Counted from the first letter of the stretch, positions 40,241 to 48,693 are shown. The stretch: DNA of 49,628 bases from Oscillospiraceae bacterium (GCA_017436575.1 JAFSCU010000039.1:1-49628); one strand, 5' to 3'. Notes: generated from the sequence alone by a model not told the origin. Made by a program: numbers and translations.

Positions 40241-40375
40241 TAAGACATTTTCAGGCTGATATAAACAAGAATGTCGATGTAAAGCAAATAAACTTTTCAC
40301 CGATATTTTCAGAACAAAAAATTAAATCTTTATGGTAAAAGCTGTTTTTGCATTACCAAAAGAATAAAAAAGCAT

Positions 40376-40412
40376 TAAACCGGCAATATAACAATGTTAT
40401 ACTGCCGGTTTA
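40376..40412 (+). terminator. Terminator of the secretion-like cluster
   Basis: TAAACCGGCA and TGCCGGTTTA close an 18-base-pair imperfect hairpin 135 bases after the last stop codon, followed by ATTATATATTTTTT. Confidence 0.8.
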
Positions 40413-40650
40413 ATTATATATTTTTTAATTAGTTTTTATATATTATCAGCAGTGCGCTTCGTTTTTCCTCCCTTGGTTTCGCTAAACTTATATTTAGCGA
40501 AGTAACTGAAATCCACATTTTTATCCTATTCTCCCACCTAATTTTCAATTTCAGTGCAATAAAAAGGTATATACACGGTGATTGTTCATATATCTGTCTT
40601 TATTCTATTATTTCAATTGTATTTTTAATCTTTTTTTACCTAAACTATCG

Positions 40651-40809
40651 TCATCCATCTCCAAACCAAAAATATAGGTTCCTTTGGGTGTTTAATAATT
40701 CAATATCCCCACTATCTTCCTCTCTATAAACTTTTGGTGTATCTATATAAATGTCATGATAACCATATGATTTTAAGATTTCTGTATAGCTATTTTTAAT
40801 TTTTCGCAT
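40651..40809 (-). pseudogene. Fragment of an unidentified gene
   Basis: An open frame of 52 codons (MRKIKNSYTEILKSYGYHD, later YREEDSGDIELLN) that extends 14 codons upstream of the ATG without a start (FIHRYTDLVAK). The composition is protein-like, but there is no ribosome binding site and no recognisable family. It is probably the 3' end of a lost gene. Confidence 0.4.
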
Positions 40810-40898
40810 TTTAGCAACTAAATCAGTATAACGATGTATAAAGGCTCCAGGCTGTTAAAAATCTTAATATAATTATATCAGTATAATAATGAAAAAAG

Positions 40899-40929
40899 AG
40901 AGTATTCAATTTTATAAATTGAATACTCT
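40899..40929 (-). terminator. Orphan terminator
   Basis: AGAGTATTCAATT and AATTGAATACTCT form a perfect 13-base-pair stem; on the minus strand it is followed by CTTTTTTC. No intact minus-strand gene ends above it. Confidence 0.7.
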
Positions 40930-41128
40930 GACTTAACTTAATGACATTATCACAAGATTTTTTTCTTACTTACTGATATATCAACATAAGTTACAGTTTT
41001 AAATCTGTATGGTTTATCATCAAATCAAACAAGAAAGATTGGTCGCCTGCAGGGAGACCATTCAATCCCCTTTTTAATGTATTATAATCTTAAGAACCTT
41101 ACTTACACATAAACAAGGAGGAACCACT

Positions 41129-41191
41129 ATGAAAAAGACAAATAAAAAGGACAATTCGTTAAAATTAACAGCAATTATATATCTATTTTAA
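41129..41191 (+). CDS. Possible 20-residue leader peptide or truncated gene
   Basis: AAGGAGG seven bases before an ATG opens MKKTNKKDNSLKLTAIIYLF and then stops. The ribosome binding site is excellent, but the peptide is very short; a basic start followed by a hydrophobic end would suit a leader, a membrane peptide or the stump of a truncated secreted protein. Confidence 0.35.
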   Translation: MKKTNKKDNSLKLTAIIYLF

Positions 41192-41223
41192 ATACTGAAG
41201 AAATTATTGTTGAAATCGTTTTC

Positions 41224-41246
41224 TGGTGCGGATGAAGGGACTTGAA
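41224..41246 (-). other. tRNA 3'-end-like sequence, possible attachment-site remnant
   Basis: On the minus strand the bases read TTCAAGTCCC...CCGCACCA: a T-loop (TTCAAGT), the 3' acceptor strand CATCCGC, a discriminator A and CCA. The 5' side of the T-stem does not pair, and no tRNA body is present. Tyrosine integrases commonly target exactly this part of tRNA genes, the type resembling tRNA-Leu, so this may be an att scar. No integrase gene is in the window. Confidence 0.45.
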
Positions 41247-41521
41247 ATCTACATGGTTGCAAAAAACCTAGTAAAATAGCCACTTTTTCGACCGCAAAAT
41301 TGAAGCGTACCGAAATCGTACCGGAAAACCTCATTTTTTCACATATAATTATTATGAATACATAATATAAAAACCAACGGATGAAAACTATTCGTTAGTC
41401 TTTATATAAAGTAACTAGTTAGGAAATGGCTCTGTATTTGTTATATACAACGTTCATTTGCATACATCATTTACATTGTAAATCAAAGAATTTCTCAATA
41501 TAAATATAAAACCATACCATT

Positions 41522-41565
41522 AAAAACACACTGGGCGACTCATTCAAGCCACCCAGTGTGTTTTT
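41522..41565. terminator. Bidirectional terminator after the TOPRIM-like gene
   Basis: AAAAACACACTGGG and CCCAGTGTGTTTTT form a perfect 14-base-pair stem with A and T runs on both sides, just downstream of the stop at 41569. Confidence 0.9.
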
Positions 41566-41568
41566 GGT

Positions 41569-42309
41569 TTATGTTAATAAATTTGGATTATAATCTGCAA
41601 TGTAAAAAACGCAAGTACATAATACAGAAACAAGTTGTTCCTCTTCTATCTTTTTTAACTGTGCTTTCAAAACATTGATAGCGTCCGGAAGTATCTTGAC
41701 AATTCCATCCACAACACGTTCCGTTTCTGACAAAAGCCATGCCTTATCGATATTTTGCTTAATAACAGCCGAACACTCTTCTTTGGTAGTTGCAAACTTC
41801 GAGTAGTCGTGATTTCGATTTTCTTTGTTTACTCGTTCTTTGTACTTACGATTTCGAAGTTCTTCCAGCGTAGCTATGTAACTATCGTACGCGACATCGG
41901 GTATGTCTTTCATGTGATAAAACGCTTCCACCATGGGATAATTCAAATAGAGTTTTCCCATGTCAGAAGATTCTACGAAAAAGGATACCATTTCCAGAAT
42001 CTTATCTGCCGTAAAAGCAGGATCCTGCGGATCCAAATCAAAGATCAAAAGAATATCTGAATATCGGCAATCAAATATCTTTTTCTTAGTTTCATCAGAC
42101 TCATGCTCTTTCAAGATTTGAAGAATATCTACAGATTCAGGGTCTCCATCTCGGAACATTTGATTGTACAAAGTATATATGTTGGTGTTGTACGAAACGA
42201 TCTCATGACTCTTTCCAATACCATACATCTGAAGCAAGCGATCCATCAGTTTGTAGTCTGTTTTTTCACCCTCAACGAGCACGAGTATTTTGCTCTTCTC
42301 ACTGACCAT
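41569..42309 (-). CDS. TOPRIM-like partner of an ABC-type ATPase (RloB/AbiL-like)
   Basis: A 246-residue protein. ILVLVEGEKTDYKLM at residues 8-22 is the TOPRIM/RloB-type glutamate signature and DILLIFDLDPQDP supplies the Asp-x-Asp. The C-terminal part is helical. Paired with the ATPase encoded just upstream, whose end it overlaps by 11 bases, it matches two-gene abortive-infection systems of the RloAB, AbiL or PARIS kind, in which the ATPase senses a phage protein and releases a nuclease. I prefer ATG 42309; GTG 42318 is an alternative. Which subtype it belongs to cannot be settled by eye. Confidence 0.7.
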   Translation of the reverse strand: MVSEKSKILVLVEGEKTDYKLMDRLLQMYGIGKSHEIVSYNTNIYTLYNQMFRDGDPESVDILQILKEHESDETKKKIFDCRYSDILLIFDLDPQDPAFTADKILEMVSFFVESSDMGKLYLNYPMVEAFYHMKDIPDVAYDSYIATLEELRNRKYKERVNKENRNHDYSKFATTKEECSAVIKQNIDKAWLLSETERVVDGIVKILPDAINVLKAQLKKIEEEQLVSVLCTCVFYIADYNPNLLT

Positions 42310-43399
42310 AAAACTCACCGCTCATATACAATTTTTCAAGATTATGACCTTCGCGAAGTTCTCTTGTAGTTGCATTTGCCAATGCAGTAAGCTTATCTTT
42401 GGTCAGGATAAAGTAGCAATCTGGACGCATGATTTTATTTGTCAACAAATTAGTGTTGTGAGAAGTCAAAACAACTTGCGTGTTACTCATCTTCTCAAGG
42501 ATAGCTACAATACTTTCTGCAAGTTCGAAATGATAGAATGCATCGAATTCATCAATAAACATAAAGGACACATCTTTTGCTGTTTTATACCAATAAAAGA
42601 AAGTATACAGTGCGCGTGTTCCGCTGGAAGCAACCTTAAAAAACGGAAGCGGAATGTCGGTATCGAAATAGAGAACTCGTTTTCCATCTACGTTAGTCTT
42701 TACAACCAGATTATCTTCCACACCAGAAGCATGGAGGAAGGTCTCAAACTCACGAAGGATTTTCTCTTCGAAAATAAAATCATAATAATCTGTACTCTTT
42801 GTTTTAAAGCCAATATAACGATTTTCATCAAGACTTCTAAACCAAAGCATATTATTGACAAATCTCATCATACAGCGCAACGGATGTTGATCGTCAAGCA
42901 CGGTGTTATTAATAACATACTTCAAAATGCAATCCATGTCCTGGAAAGCCCAGTTCAGCGTTGGCGCAAGAGCTTTAATTCCTTCTGTATGTCCTTTGTT
43001 TTTAGCATAGTTATACTCATAAAGCAAAACACCGTTCAACAAAAGTTTTTCGTAAACTAGAGATTGCTTTTCATCTTTCCAATAACTATAATCAATTGTT
43101 CCCTCAGTAAACTCAAATATATATCTGAATTCTGCATAATCATTTAAATTAGCAGCATTCAAATAGTAATCGTACATATTAGGGGATACATTTTTAGACG
43201 AAAGATGCGATACAATATCAAATAGAGCAAGACCAAAATTAGACTTGCCTACAGCATTCTTTCCATAAATAATAGCTTTACTAATTAAATTGTTTGTTAC
43301 GCAATGCGAATTGAACTTGTAATCACGGACATCAGCGAAATCGATTCTAACTGTCTCTTTAAAGCTCTTAAAACCCGTAACTTCAAACAGTTTCAGCAT
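42299..43399 (-). CDS. SMC/ABC-type AAA ATPase of a predicted defence pair
   Basis: A 366-residue OLD/AbiL-like ATPase. Residues 1-20 (MLKLFEVTGFKSFKETVRID) are the typical first strands; Walker A is YGKNAVGKSNFG (Lys52). Walker B is FMFIDEFDAFYH, and VVLTSHNTNLL carries the switch histidine. The family acts with a TOPRIM-type or nuclease partner in antiphage abortive infection. The ATG at 43399 follows AAAAGGAG; GTG 43408 overlaps that site. It is the first gene of the pair and has the promoter and operator at 43423-43479. Confidence 0.8.
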   Translation of the reverse strand: MLKLFEVTGFKSFKETVRIDFADVRDYKFNSHCVTNNLISKAIIYGKNAVGKSNFGLALFDIVSHLSSKNVSPNMYDYYLNAANLNDYAEFRYIFEFTEGTIDYSYWKDEKQSLVYEKLLLNGVLLYEYNYAKNKGHTEGIKALAPTLNWAFQDMDCILKYVINNTVLDDQHPLRCMMRFVNNMLWFRSLDENRYIGFKTKSTDYYDFIFEEKILREFETFLHASGVEDNLVVKTNVDGKRVLYFDTDIPLPFFKVASSGTRALYTFFYWYKTAKDVSFMFIDEFDAFYHFELAESIVAILEKMSNTQVVLTSHNTNLLTNKIMRPDCYFILTKDKLTALANATTRELREGHNLEKLYMSGEFYGQ

Positions 43400-43422
43400 T
43401 CTAGTCACTCCTTTTCACCATT

Positions 43423-43479
43423 ATTATATCCATCTGGAACCTAGAAGTCAATACAATCCGTAATAATTTTACGGATTGT
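43423..43479 (-). promoter_or_regulatory. Promoter and palindromic operator of the ATPase/TOPRIM pair
   Basis: On the minus strand TTGACT (43451-43446), 17 bases and TATAAT (43428-43423) form a near-consensus promoter. One base upstream of the -35 box is an 11-base perfect dyad, ACAATCCGTAA (43453-43463) with its complement (43469-43479), and a TAATT centre. A regulator bound there would touch RNA polymerase. No regulator gene is in the pair itself; the HTH gene at 44101 is the nearest candidate. Confidence 0.75.
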
Positions 43480-43649
43480 TAGAAATATAATTTCGGACAA
43501 ACCATTATTTATCATCGAATCATTTGTTCAGCGCACTAACTGACTCTTACCACTATTATTATTCACAAAAAGGGCTAGACTATTGTTCAATTGTCAAATA
43601 TTGGAATTATGAATGGTAATAGAAATAGAAGTTATCAAATCAAATAGCG

Positions 43650-43684
43650 AACCGACTATGTGTAAAACATAGTCGGTTTTTTAT
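43650..43684 (+). terminator. Orphan plus-strand terminator
   Basis: AACCGACTATG and CATAGTCGGTT close a hairpin followed by TTTTATTTT on the plus strand, where no gene ends. The surrounding 43480-43775 holds nothing else I can support. Confidence 0.75.
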
Positions 43685-43775
43685 TTTGCATTCTTTACCG
43701 AATTAATTGTTGTAGAAATCATCAAAAATAAAACAAACAGAGTAAACAAAATAGTTTTTATACCAATTATTCTTA

Positions 43776-44111
43776 TTATATATGTTTAAATAAAATATAC
43801 GTTACCAGAATATCAATAAGCTGGCTGACAGTGATTTCGTTTTGTATGTTTTGACCTGTCAATTTTTTCAAAGACTTGATATCCATATTCAATAATAATG
43901 TCCTGATATTTCTTTCTATGGAGTTTTCTTTGCAATCATATATCCCGGCTACATACGGATATATATCGTGAGACAGATTATACTGCAGTTTTCCCTGCTC
44001 TAAAATTTTTTCAATTATAGATACAAGCTGCTGAAAACCTTTGTAATTTCCTATTGGTTTTATAGGTAACAGCACTGTATAGATTGATGAAAAATCTGTT
44101 TTAAGCTGCAT
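43776..44111 (-). CDS. Spo0A C-terminal-domain-like protein
   Basis: A 111-residue protein whose middle matches the DNA-binding effector domain of Spo0A: HDIYPYVAGIYDC, then KENSIERNIRTLL, parallel to the YPxIAxxY...VERAIRHAI pattern of that family. The receiver domain is absent. Its ATG lies 11 bases inside the end of the HTH gene upstream, so the two are translationally coupled. Free-standing Spo0A-C-like proteins occur on mobile DNA of spore-forming Clostridia; here it could interfere with or borrow the host sporulation programme. The recognition helix is diverged, so DNA specificity may differ. Confidence 0.65.
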   Translation of the reverse strand: MQLKTDFSSIYTVLLPIKPIGNYKGFQQLVSIIEKILEQGKLQYNLSHDIYPYVAGIYDCKENSIERNIRTLLLNMDIKSLKKLTGQNIQNEITVSQLIDILVTYILFKHI

Positions 44112-44379
44112 TATTTGTATACCTTTCTATAGAAATTTTCAGCTGGCAGAGAAATTCAGTGGGGTCCTTACAGCAAAATATAAGAAAAAGACATAAGGTC
44201 AAAGCACTGCAACCGGAGCAGCCGTGGTCCAGCTCTACATAAGAGCGAACATCCATCATCAGCACCTCTGCCATAGCGGCCTGTGTGTAGCCTGATTTAC
44301 AGCGTGTATATATAAGATTATCGTGAAATAAATTTTTTAAAATCTGTTCGCATTGTTTTCGCATAAAGGTTACTTCCAT
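44101..44379 (-). CDS. XRE-like HTH protein with a cysteine-rich tail
   Basis: A 92-residue protein, with SGYTQAAMAEVLMMDVRSYVE as HTH (Gln-Ala...Ala-Glu-Val). After it come Cys residues in HGCSGCSALTLCLFLIFCC, an unusual cluster of five cysteines in a hydrophobic stretch that might bind metal or a cluster. The start is uncertain: ATG 44379 has no ribosome binding site, while ATG 44364 has GGAAG upstream and would give 87 residues. Operon with the Spo0A-C-like gene. Confidence 0.65.
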   Translation of the reverse strand: MEVTFMRKQCEQILKNLFHDNLIYTRCKSGYTQAAMAEVLMMDVRSYVELDHGCSGCSALTLCLFLIFCCKDPTEFLCQLKISIERYTNNAA

Positions 44380-44498
44380 AGTTACATAGTTTTAAAAAAT
44401 TTGTCGACAAATATTGATAAAATTTTACAATTTCTGTCGCCAATGTAACATGAGGTACACCTCAGGAAATTTATGCAAAATCCCGATAAAAAGAAAAA

Positions 44499-44529
44499 AG
44501 ACCAATTTACATTAATTGGTCTTATTCTT
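44499..44529. terminator. Terminator after the secreted-protein gene
   Basis: AAGACCAATT and AATTGGTCTT with a short loop; TTCTTTTT follows on the minus strand and TATTCTTTTT on the plus strand. Confidence 0.75.
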
Positions 44530-44580
44530 TTTACAGGCATTTGGTTTGTTTAAATGGTTGTGGGCGGATAAGTTAAAAGG

Positions 44581-44970
44581 TCAGGTATATTCTTCTGAAA
44601 TTGTTACTGTTTCAGTCTGACCGGATTGAGTATATGCTTTTACTGTTAATTCAACTTTGTAGTCTTTAAGAGAAGAAAAATCATATGTTTTATTCGCAGT
44701 GTGAACATAATTGTACACTGTTTTAGATATAGAAGAAACTTCTGTATAACTAGTAAATAGTCCCTTTTCATAAAGTTTCACATTAATATCCATTTTATAT
44801 ACATCTTCTACCGCAATAACACTAGCAATATAATAGTCGTCTTCTATTATACATAATGCTGTTGCAGAATTAATTAACGACCATCTTGGTTGTGCCCGGT
44901 AAGCAGTTGTTGTAAAAATAGGAACTGCAATAATAATTGTAGCTATTAAAGCGATAATTCTTTTCTTCAT
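44581..44970 (-). CDS. Small secreted or lipid-free exported protein
   Basis: A 129-residue protein with a clear signal peptide: MKKR, a hydrophobic core (IIALIATIIIAVPIF) and a probable cut after TTTAYRA. The mature part (~100 residues) is beta-rich (DINVKLYEKGLF, YKVELTVKAYTQ) and of unknown family. GAGGT precedes the ATG. It follows the ECF sigma and anti-sigma genes on the same strand and is a likely target of that sigma factor. Confidence 0.75.
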   Translation of the reverse strand: MKKRIIALIATIIIAVPIFTTTAYRAQPRWSLINSATALCIIEDDYYIASVIAVEDVYKMDINVKLYEKGLFTSYTEVSSISKTVYNYVHTANKTYDFSSLKDYKVELTVKAYTQSGQTETVTISEEYT

Positions 44971-45030
44971 ATACTTTACCTCATGTATTTATAATGCCTG
45001 TACACTATATATACACAAATCAGAAAAAGG

Positions 45031-45723
45031 TCACAAAATTTCTATATTCTTATAAATTTCAATTATTTCTTCTATTGCACAGCGACAGGAAATAGTAAAA
45101 ACAATGTTATCATTGTTTATAATTAAATAATTTATACTATTATGTGAAATCCACGTACCTATACTTTCGTCAACTGTTATCTTAAAAACAGAAGCTCGTT
45201 CATTATCGAAAGTGTTTTTACTGTTTTCAGCAGAGGCACTTATTTGAATTCTTAAAAAATTATTGTCTGAAGAGAAGAAAGTATAATTACAATATGTATT
45301 ACTTTTGATACTCTCCTCCTCCACCAATTCAAACCCTTCCGGAATATAATTAAACCTTATTTCCGGCAGTTTTTCAGGTTGAGCATCTGTTTCAATAAAA
45401 ATTCTTGTGAACTTATCGTGCCATTCCAGAATTGTGGTTGCCACGCTTTCACGCACGGCTTCTGCGGTCATAAGTGTTGCAAATGACAATGATATGCACA
45501 TCAATATGATAACAGCCACTCTTGAAGCTATTTTGTGCATATGTATCAGCTTTTCATTGCGTGTTTCCCTGTTCACTATCTGATTGATTCTGCGCTTTAA
45601 TTTATCTGACGGGTGCACAATTTCTTTCAGTTTATCCTCTGGTGGAATAGAATTTACCTGTTCTGTATACATTTCTCTTACAGCCATGCGCAGCAGACTG
45701 TCAAAACTTACCTGATTGTTCAT
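45031..45723 (-). CDS. Transmembrane anti-sigma factor, DUF4367-like
   Basis: A 230-residue protein. Residues 1-62 are cytosolic and helical, residues ~68-88 form one membrane helix (VAVIILMCISLSFATLMTAE), and the outer part contains the DUF4367-type segment IRFNYIPEGFELVEEE followed by FLRIQISASAE. Such proteins hold an ECF sigma factor at the membrane until a signal outside releases it. The start ATGA overlaps the stop of the ECF gene, the usual layout of a sigma/anti-sigma pair. Confidence 0.8.
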   Translation of the reverse strand: MNNQVSFDSLLRMAVREMYTEQVNSIPPEDKLKEIVHPSDKLKRRINQIVNRETRNEKLIHMHKIASRVAVIILMCISLSFATLMTAEAVRESVATTILEWHDKFTRIFIETDAQPEKLPEIRFNYIPEGFELVEEESIKSNTYCNYTFFSSDNNFLRIQISASAENSKNTFDNERASVFKITVDESIGTWISHNSINYLIINNDNIVFTISCRCAIEEIIEIYKNIEIL

Positions 45724-46262
45724 TTTTTAGCCTCCAGCAATTCATATATCATCTTTTTTGCACGGGATATTCTCATTTTTACAGCTGACTGGGAGATATT
45801 CAGCGAATCAGCAATTTCGCTTATTTTATAGCCCTGTTCCTGCAGCACAAGTGGTGTAACATATTTTTCATCAAGTGTGGCAAGGGCCTTTTTCATTTCT
45901 TCATACATTACTATAGATACAGTTCTGGATTCATAGTCAGTTTTATCGGCAACAGTTTCTTCGATAATATTATCTTCAGGCATTATGATATATTTTGAAT
46001 TTTTCTGCGCCATACGATAAGAGCAGTTTCTGACAATGGTCACAACATAGGCTTTGGTTTCTGCTGATGTGTCTGTACGGATGGTTTTGATATTTTTTGC
46101 AATCTGCAGAAAGGCTTCCTGCACAGCATCTTCTGCCAGATAATCATCCTTCAATATATCAATTGCAGTATACAGCATACTGTTGCCGTACTTTTCATAT
46201 ATCATTTTAAATTTATTTTGATTCTCCTCATCGTCTATCAGACTAAGGTAAAAGACTAACAT
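45720..46262 (-). CDS. ECF-type RNA polymerase sigma factor
   Basis: A 180-residue sigma factor. Region 2 is FKMIYEKYGNSMLYTAIDIL with DDYLAEDAVQEAFLQIAK, followed by YVVTIVRNCSYR. Region 4 is ALATLDEKYVTPLVLQEQGYKISEIA with SLNISQSAVKMRISRAKK. This is the regular two-domain ECF size. ATG 46262 follows AGGAGG; the longer frame from 46280 includes the ribosome binding site. It would be released by the anti-sigma factor encoded next and is likely to activate its own operon. Confidence 0.88.
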   Translation of the reverse strand: MLVFYLSLIDDEENQNKFKMIYEKYGNSMLYTAIDILKDDYLAEDAVQEAFLQIAKNIKTIRTDTSAETKAYVVTIVRNCSYRMAQKNSKYIIMPEDNIIEETVADKTDYESRTVSIVMYEEMKKALATLDEKYVTPLVLQEQGYKISEIADSLNISQSAVKMRISRAKKMIYELLEAKK

Positions 46263-46315
46263 ATTTCCTCCTAAAAGCATTTATAATATTCTAATAAAAA
46301 TAAATAATATTATCA

Positions 46316-46345
46316 GGAACAGGACAGTTTAAACTGTCCTGTTCC
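46316..46345. promoter_or_regulatory. Perfect 30-base palindrome upstream of the ECF operon
   Basis: Bases 46316-46345 read the same on both strands (GGAACAGGACAGTTT then its complement) without a loop. It lies 53 bases before the ECF start and 142 bases after the relaxase stop. The GGAAC arm recalls the -35 element of ECF promoters. It may be an operator or a weak terminator of the relaxase gene. Bases 46346-46487 hold nothing further. Confidence 0.65.
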
Positions 46346-46487
46346 CAATTTAATGTATACCCCATAACGCCTTGCAAGTCAACAACAAGCGAAAAATCTG
46401 CCTTTTATGGTCAAATTTTAACTATTATGTCTTCATACATTGCAGAAAGATTCTCAACAATATGTCTATAAATTTTTCTTTAATTGA

Positions 46488-48512
46488 TCATAACTCAAAA
46501 TCATATTCATCATGCTCTCTCTGTGGCGGTGTGTGGTCGTAATCTATCGCGATATTCAATTCTGCCTGTACTTTTTTGTAATTTATTATCTCGCCTTCGT
46601 CATATGGCATACCTCCTTTGGCTGTGATAAAGGTATTTCTGATATGGCGGTAATGCAGATACTCTTTTTCCAGCTGTTCAAGTGCTCTTTTGTTTCTGTC
46701 ATTTTCGTTCAGTATGCGGTTATACAGTTTTTTGAAGCGCTCCCTGCTGTCTTCAGAGTAAATCCCCACGCTTTCCAGTTTTTTGGTCAGTTCCTCCAGA
46801 CTGTCCGGATCCTGCTCATTTTCTCCCAGAATCAGCTCATGCTCTATTACAAGCTGTCGCTTATGTTCCAGCATATCTAGTGTGTTCATTGTAGTGGATA
46901 CCGTATGGTGAAGGCTTACCATAGACACTGCAATATTATCCATTACTCTCTGCCGCTGGTTTTCATCTGCTATATTTTCTTTCCTGTGTATCTCAATGGC
47001 ATCTATCATAGCCTGGGCTTTTTTGTTTACTGGGCCAAAATATGCTTCTTTTGGGCGAGAATAATCCCGACGGATTGACTCCACTGCCTGCTTGCGGACC
47101 TTTGCCGCCCTCATTTTCTGTTCAAAAGTGACCTGTTGCAGTTTGCTTTCATCATAACCTGCTATAGCCCAGCGGTCCTTGTTGGCAGCTATTTCTCTGG
47201 CAAGGGCCTGTTCGGCTTTTTCTATATTTTTTAACATCTGCCTGTATTCTCTCCATCTGCGGCGGGATTCCTCATCACTTCTCCTTGCCAGCAACATCAG
47301 CCAGTAACGGAAGTTTTCTGCCTGTTTTGTCAGCTTTTCCAATTCTATTTCTGCCATCTGAATCTCTTGATAATACCTCTCCGGCTTCCAGTTTCCGAGC
47401 GCTCTGTCAATTCTGTCAATATTGGCAGAATGCCCTGCGGCAATTTTCAGAAAGTGGCTTTTTTCATTTTCTGTTTTTGCCTCCGCAGCCAGATTTCGGT
47501 TTATTTGTGCCAGACGATACTCCTCCCTTTTCTGCTCTTTCAATATGTCCTCGGCAGAAAAAGCCTGGTTGGTACTTACTTTGTTGTCTATCTTTTGGTA
47601 CAGTTTCAGGAACGTATAAACCTTATTGGGAGAAAGCGCCACCAGGTCGCGGTACAGCTTCGCCTCATCTTCATAAATTATGTTACCTTCTCTAACCTTA
47701 TCATTCCACGCTCTGATATATTTGTTCTCTTTTTCAATTTGTTTTTTCTTTTCGTCTGAAAAGCCCTTATGAATATGAAAATAAGGTATGTACAGACTGG
47801 TTTCGGGGTCATACACCTCTCTTACCAGATCTGGCTGCAGGGTCTCGTTGATCCAATAAGCATAGTTATGCTTCATTGTATTAACCCAATGTTTCGTGGA
47901 CATATGACTGTATTTCGCGCCAAATATATCATCCTCTTTCCATTGTTCCCCTTTTTTTATAATTCTGCAGCCCCGGCGCAGACTGCCATCCGGGTTAAGA
48001 ATTTCTTTTTTTGTTCTGCGCCTTTTCCCATTTTCATCCAAAAATATATTGCGGTTGTAAACAATGTTTTCCTTTGCCTGCGGCAGCAGTGGCCTGTCTG
48101 CTATAAGAATATGCACGTGGGTGTTTCCCTGTTTGTTCAGTTGCCCCTCGTGGCTGTTATGCAAACCAATGGCACAATCTGTACCTGTTTTTTGTATGGT
48201 GAATTCATAAAGAGAATCCATTAGGTCCTTCTGTTCCCTGTTGCTCATTTTCAGAACATCATTGGGAAGATTCATAATAATTTCGATTGCTTCCACTGCC
48301 CCGCGCTGTCTGTCCTTTACGCGTTTTGTATTTTTGCTTTCCTGTTGACTTTTATGTGCCAGCCGTTTCCATAATGTTCTGTCTGTATTACCCACAGCAA
48401 GTATCAGCTTCTCTTGCTGGCGTTCCGGATTAGTTATGTATTCCAGCCTGTCCATCACATCACGGATGGCAGTTTTCGCAATATAAATGTGTGTAGCTTT
48501 CTGTTTCATCAT
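46488..48512 (-). CDS. mob: Mobilization relaxase (MOBP/MobA-like)
   Basis: A 674-residue relaxase, which nicks one strand at oriT and pilots it during transfer by a helper element. LEYITNPER gives the candidate catalytic Tyr25. GLHNSHEGQLNKQGNTHVHIL carries the metal-binding histidines (His118, His132, His134), in the order of motifs I and III. The C-terminal ~430 residues are helical and charged, as in Firmicute mobilization proteins, and probably bind DNA or partners. AAGGAGG lies seven bases before the ATG. No coupling protein or mating-pore gene is visible, so transfer would depend on another element. Confidence 0.85.
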   Translation of the reverse strand: MMKQKATHIYIAKTAIRDVMDRLEYITNPERQQEKLILAVGNTDRTLWKRLAHKSQQESKNTKRVKDRQRGAVEAIEIIMNLPNDVLKMSNREQKDLMDSLYEFTIQKTGTDCAIGLHNSHEGQLNKQGNTHVHILIADRPLLPQAKENIVYNRNIFLDENGKRRRTKKEILNPDGSLRRGCRIIKKGEQWKEDDIFGAKYSHMSTKHWVNTMKHNYAYWINETLQPDLVREVYDPETSLYIPYFHIHKGFSDEKKKQIEKENKYIRAWNDKVREGNIIYEDEAKLYRDLVALSPNKVYTFLKLYQKIDNKVSTNQAFSAEDILKEQKREEYRLAQINRNLAAEAKTENEKSHFLKIAAGHSANIDRIDRALGNWKPERYYQEIQMAEIELEKLTKQAENFRYWLMLLARRSDEESRRRWREYRQMLKNIEKAEQALAREIAANKDRWAIAGYDESKLQQVTFEQKMRAAKVRKQAVESIRRDYSRPKEAYFGPVNKKAQAMIDAIEIHRKENIADENQRQRVMDNIAVSMVSLHHTVSTTMNTLDMLEHKRQLVIEHELILGENEQDPDSLEELTKKLESVGIYSEDSRERFKKLYNRILNENDRNKRALEQLEKEYLHYRHIRNTFITAKGGMPYDEGEIINYKKVQAELNIAIDYDHTPPQREHDEYDFEL

Positions 48513-48543
48513 TTTCTATTCCTCCTTGTATTGAGAGGGCATC

Positions 48544-48586
48544 AGCACCGCAGGTCGCCCGCAGGGCCATAGAGCACCGCAGGTCG
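48544..48586 (-). other. Candidate oriT repeats
   Basis: AGCACCGCAGGTCG occurs twice (48544-48557 and 48573-48586), 29 bases apart, in a short GC-rich island only ~30 bases upstream of the relaxase start codon. Repeats directly before a relaxase gene in an otherwise AT-rich spacer are the usual sign of the transfer origin. The nick site cannot be assigned. Confidence 0.5.
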
Positions 48587-48693
48587 GGGACTGTATTTTA
48601 TATATTTTTTGAAAAAATGTGTAAAATACTGATTGGCGCCCCTTTTCCTGTCCTTAAAAAATTCCCCTCTATTAATACACATACCGTCTTTTT

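Larger units (their letters stand above)
40413..41568. other. Gene-poor AT-rich stretch with remnants
   Basis: More than 1.1 kb without an intact gene. It holds a broken minus-strand ORF (40651-40809), an orphan minus-strand terminator (40899-40929), a tiny ORF (41129-41191), a tRNA-3'-end-like sequence (41224-41246) and the terminator of the next module (41522-41565). This looks like the scar of past insertions and losses. Confidence 0.6.

Noticed and set aside
40440-40650. A further gene in the AT-rich gap
   Set aside because: All frames are broken by stops, and no ribosome binding site with a following open frame was found.
42290-43060. Plus-strand open frame of 256 codons
   Set aside because: It is antisense to the ATPase gene, whose Walker motifs and promoter are clear.
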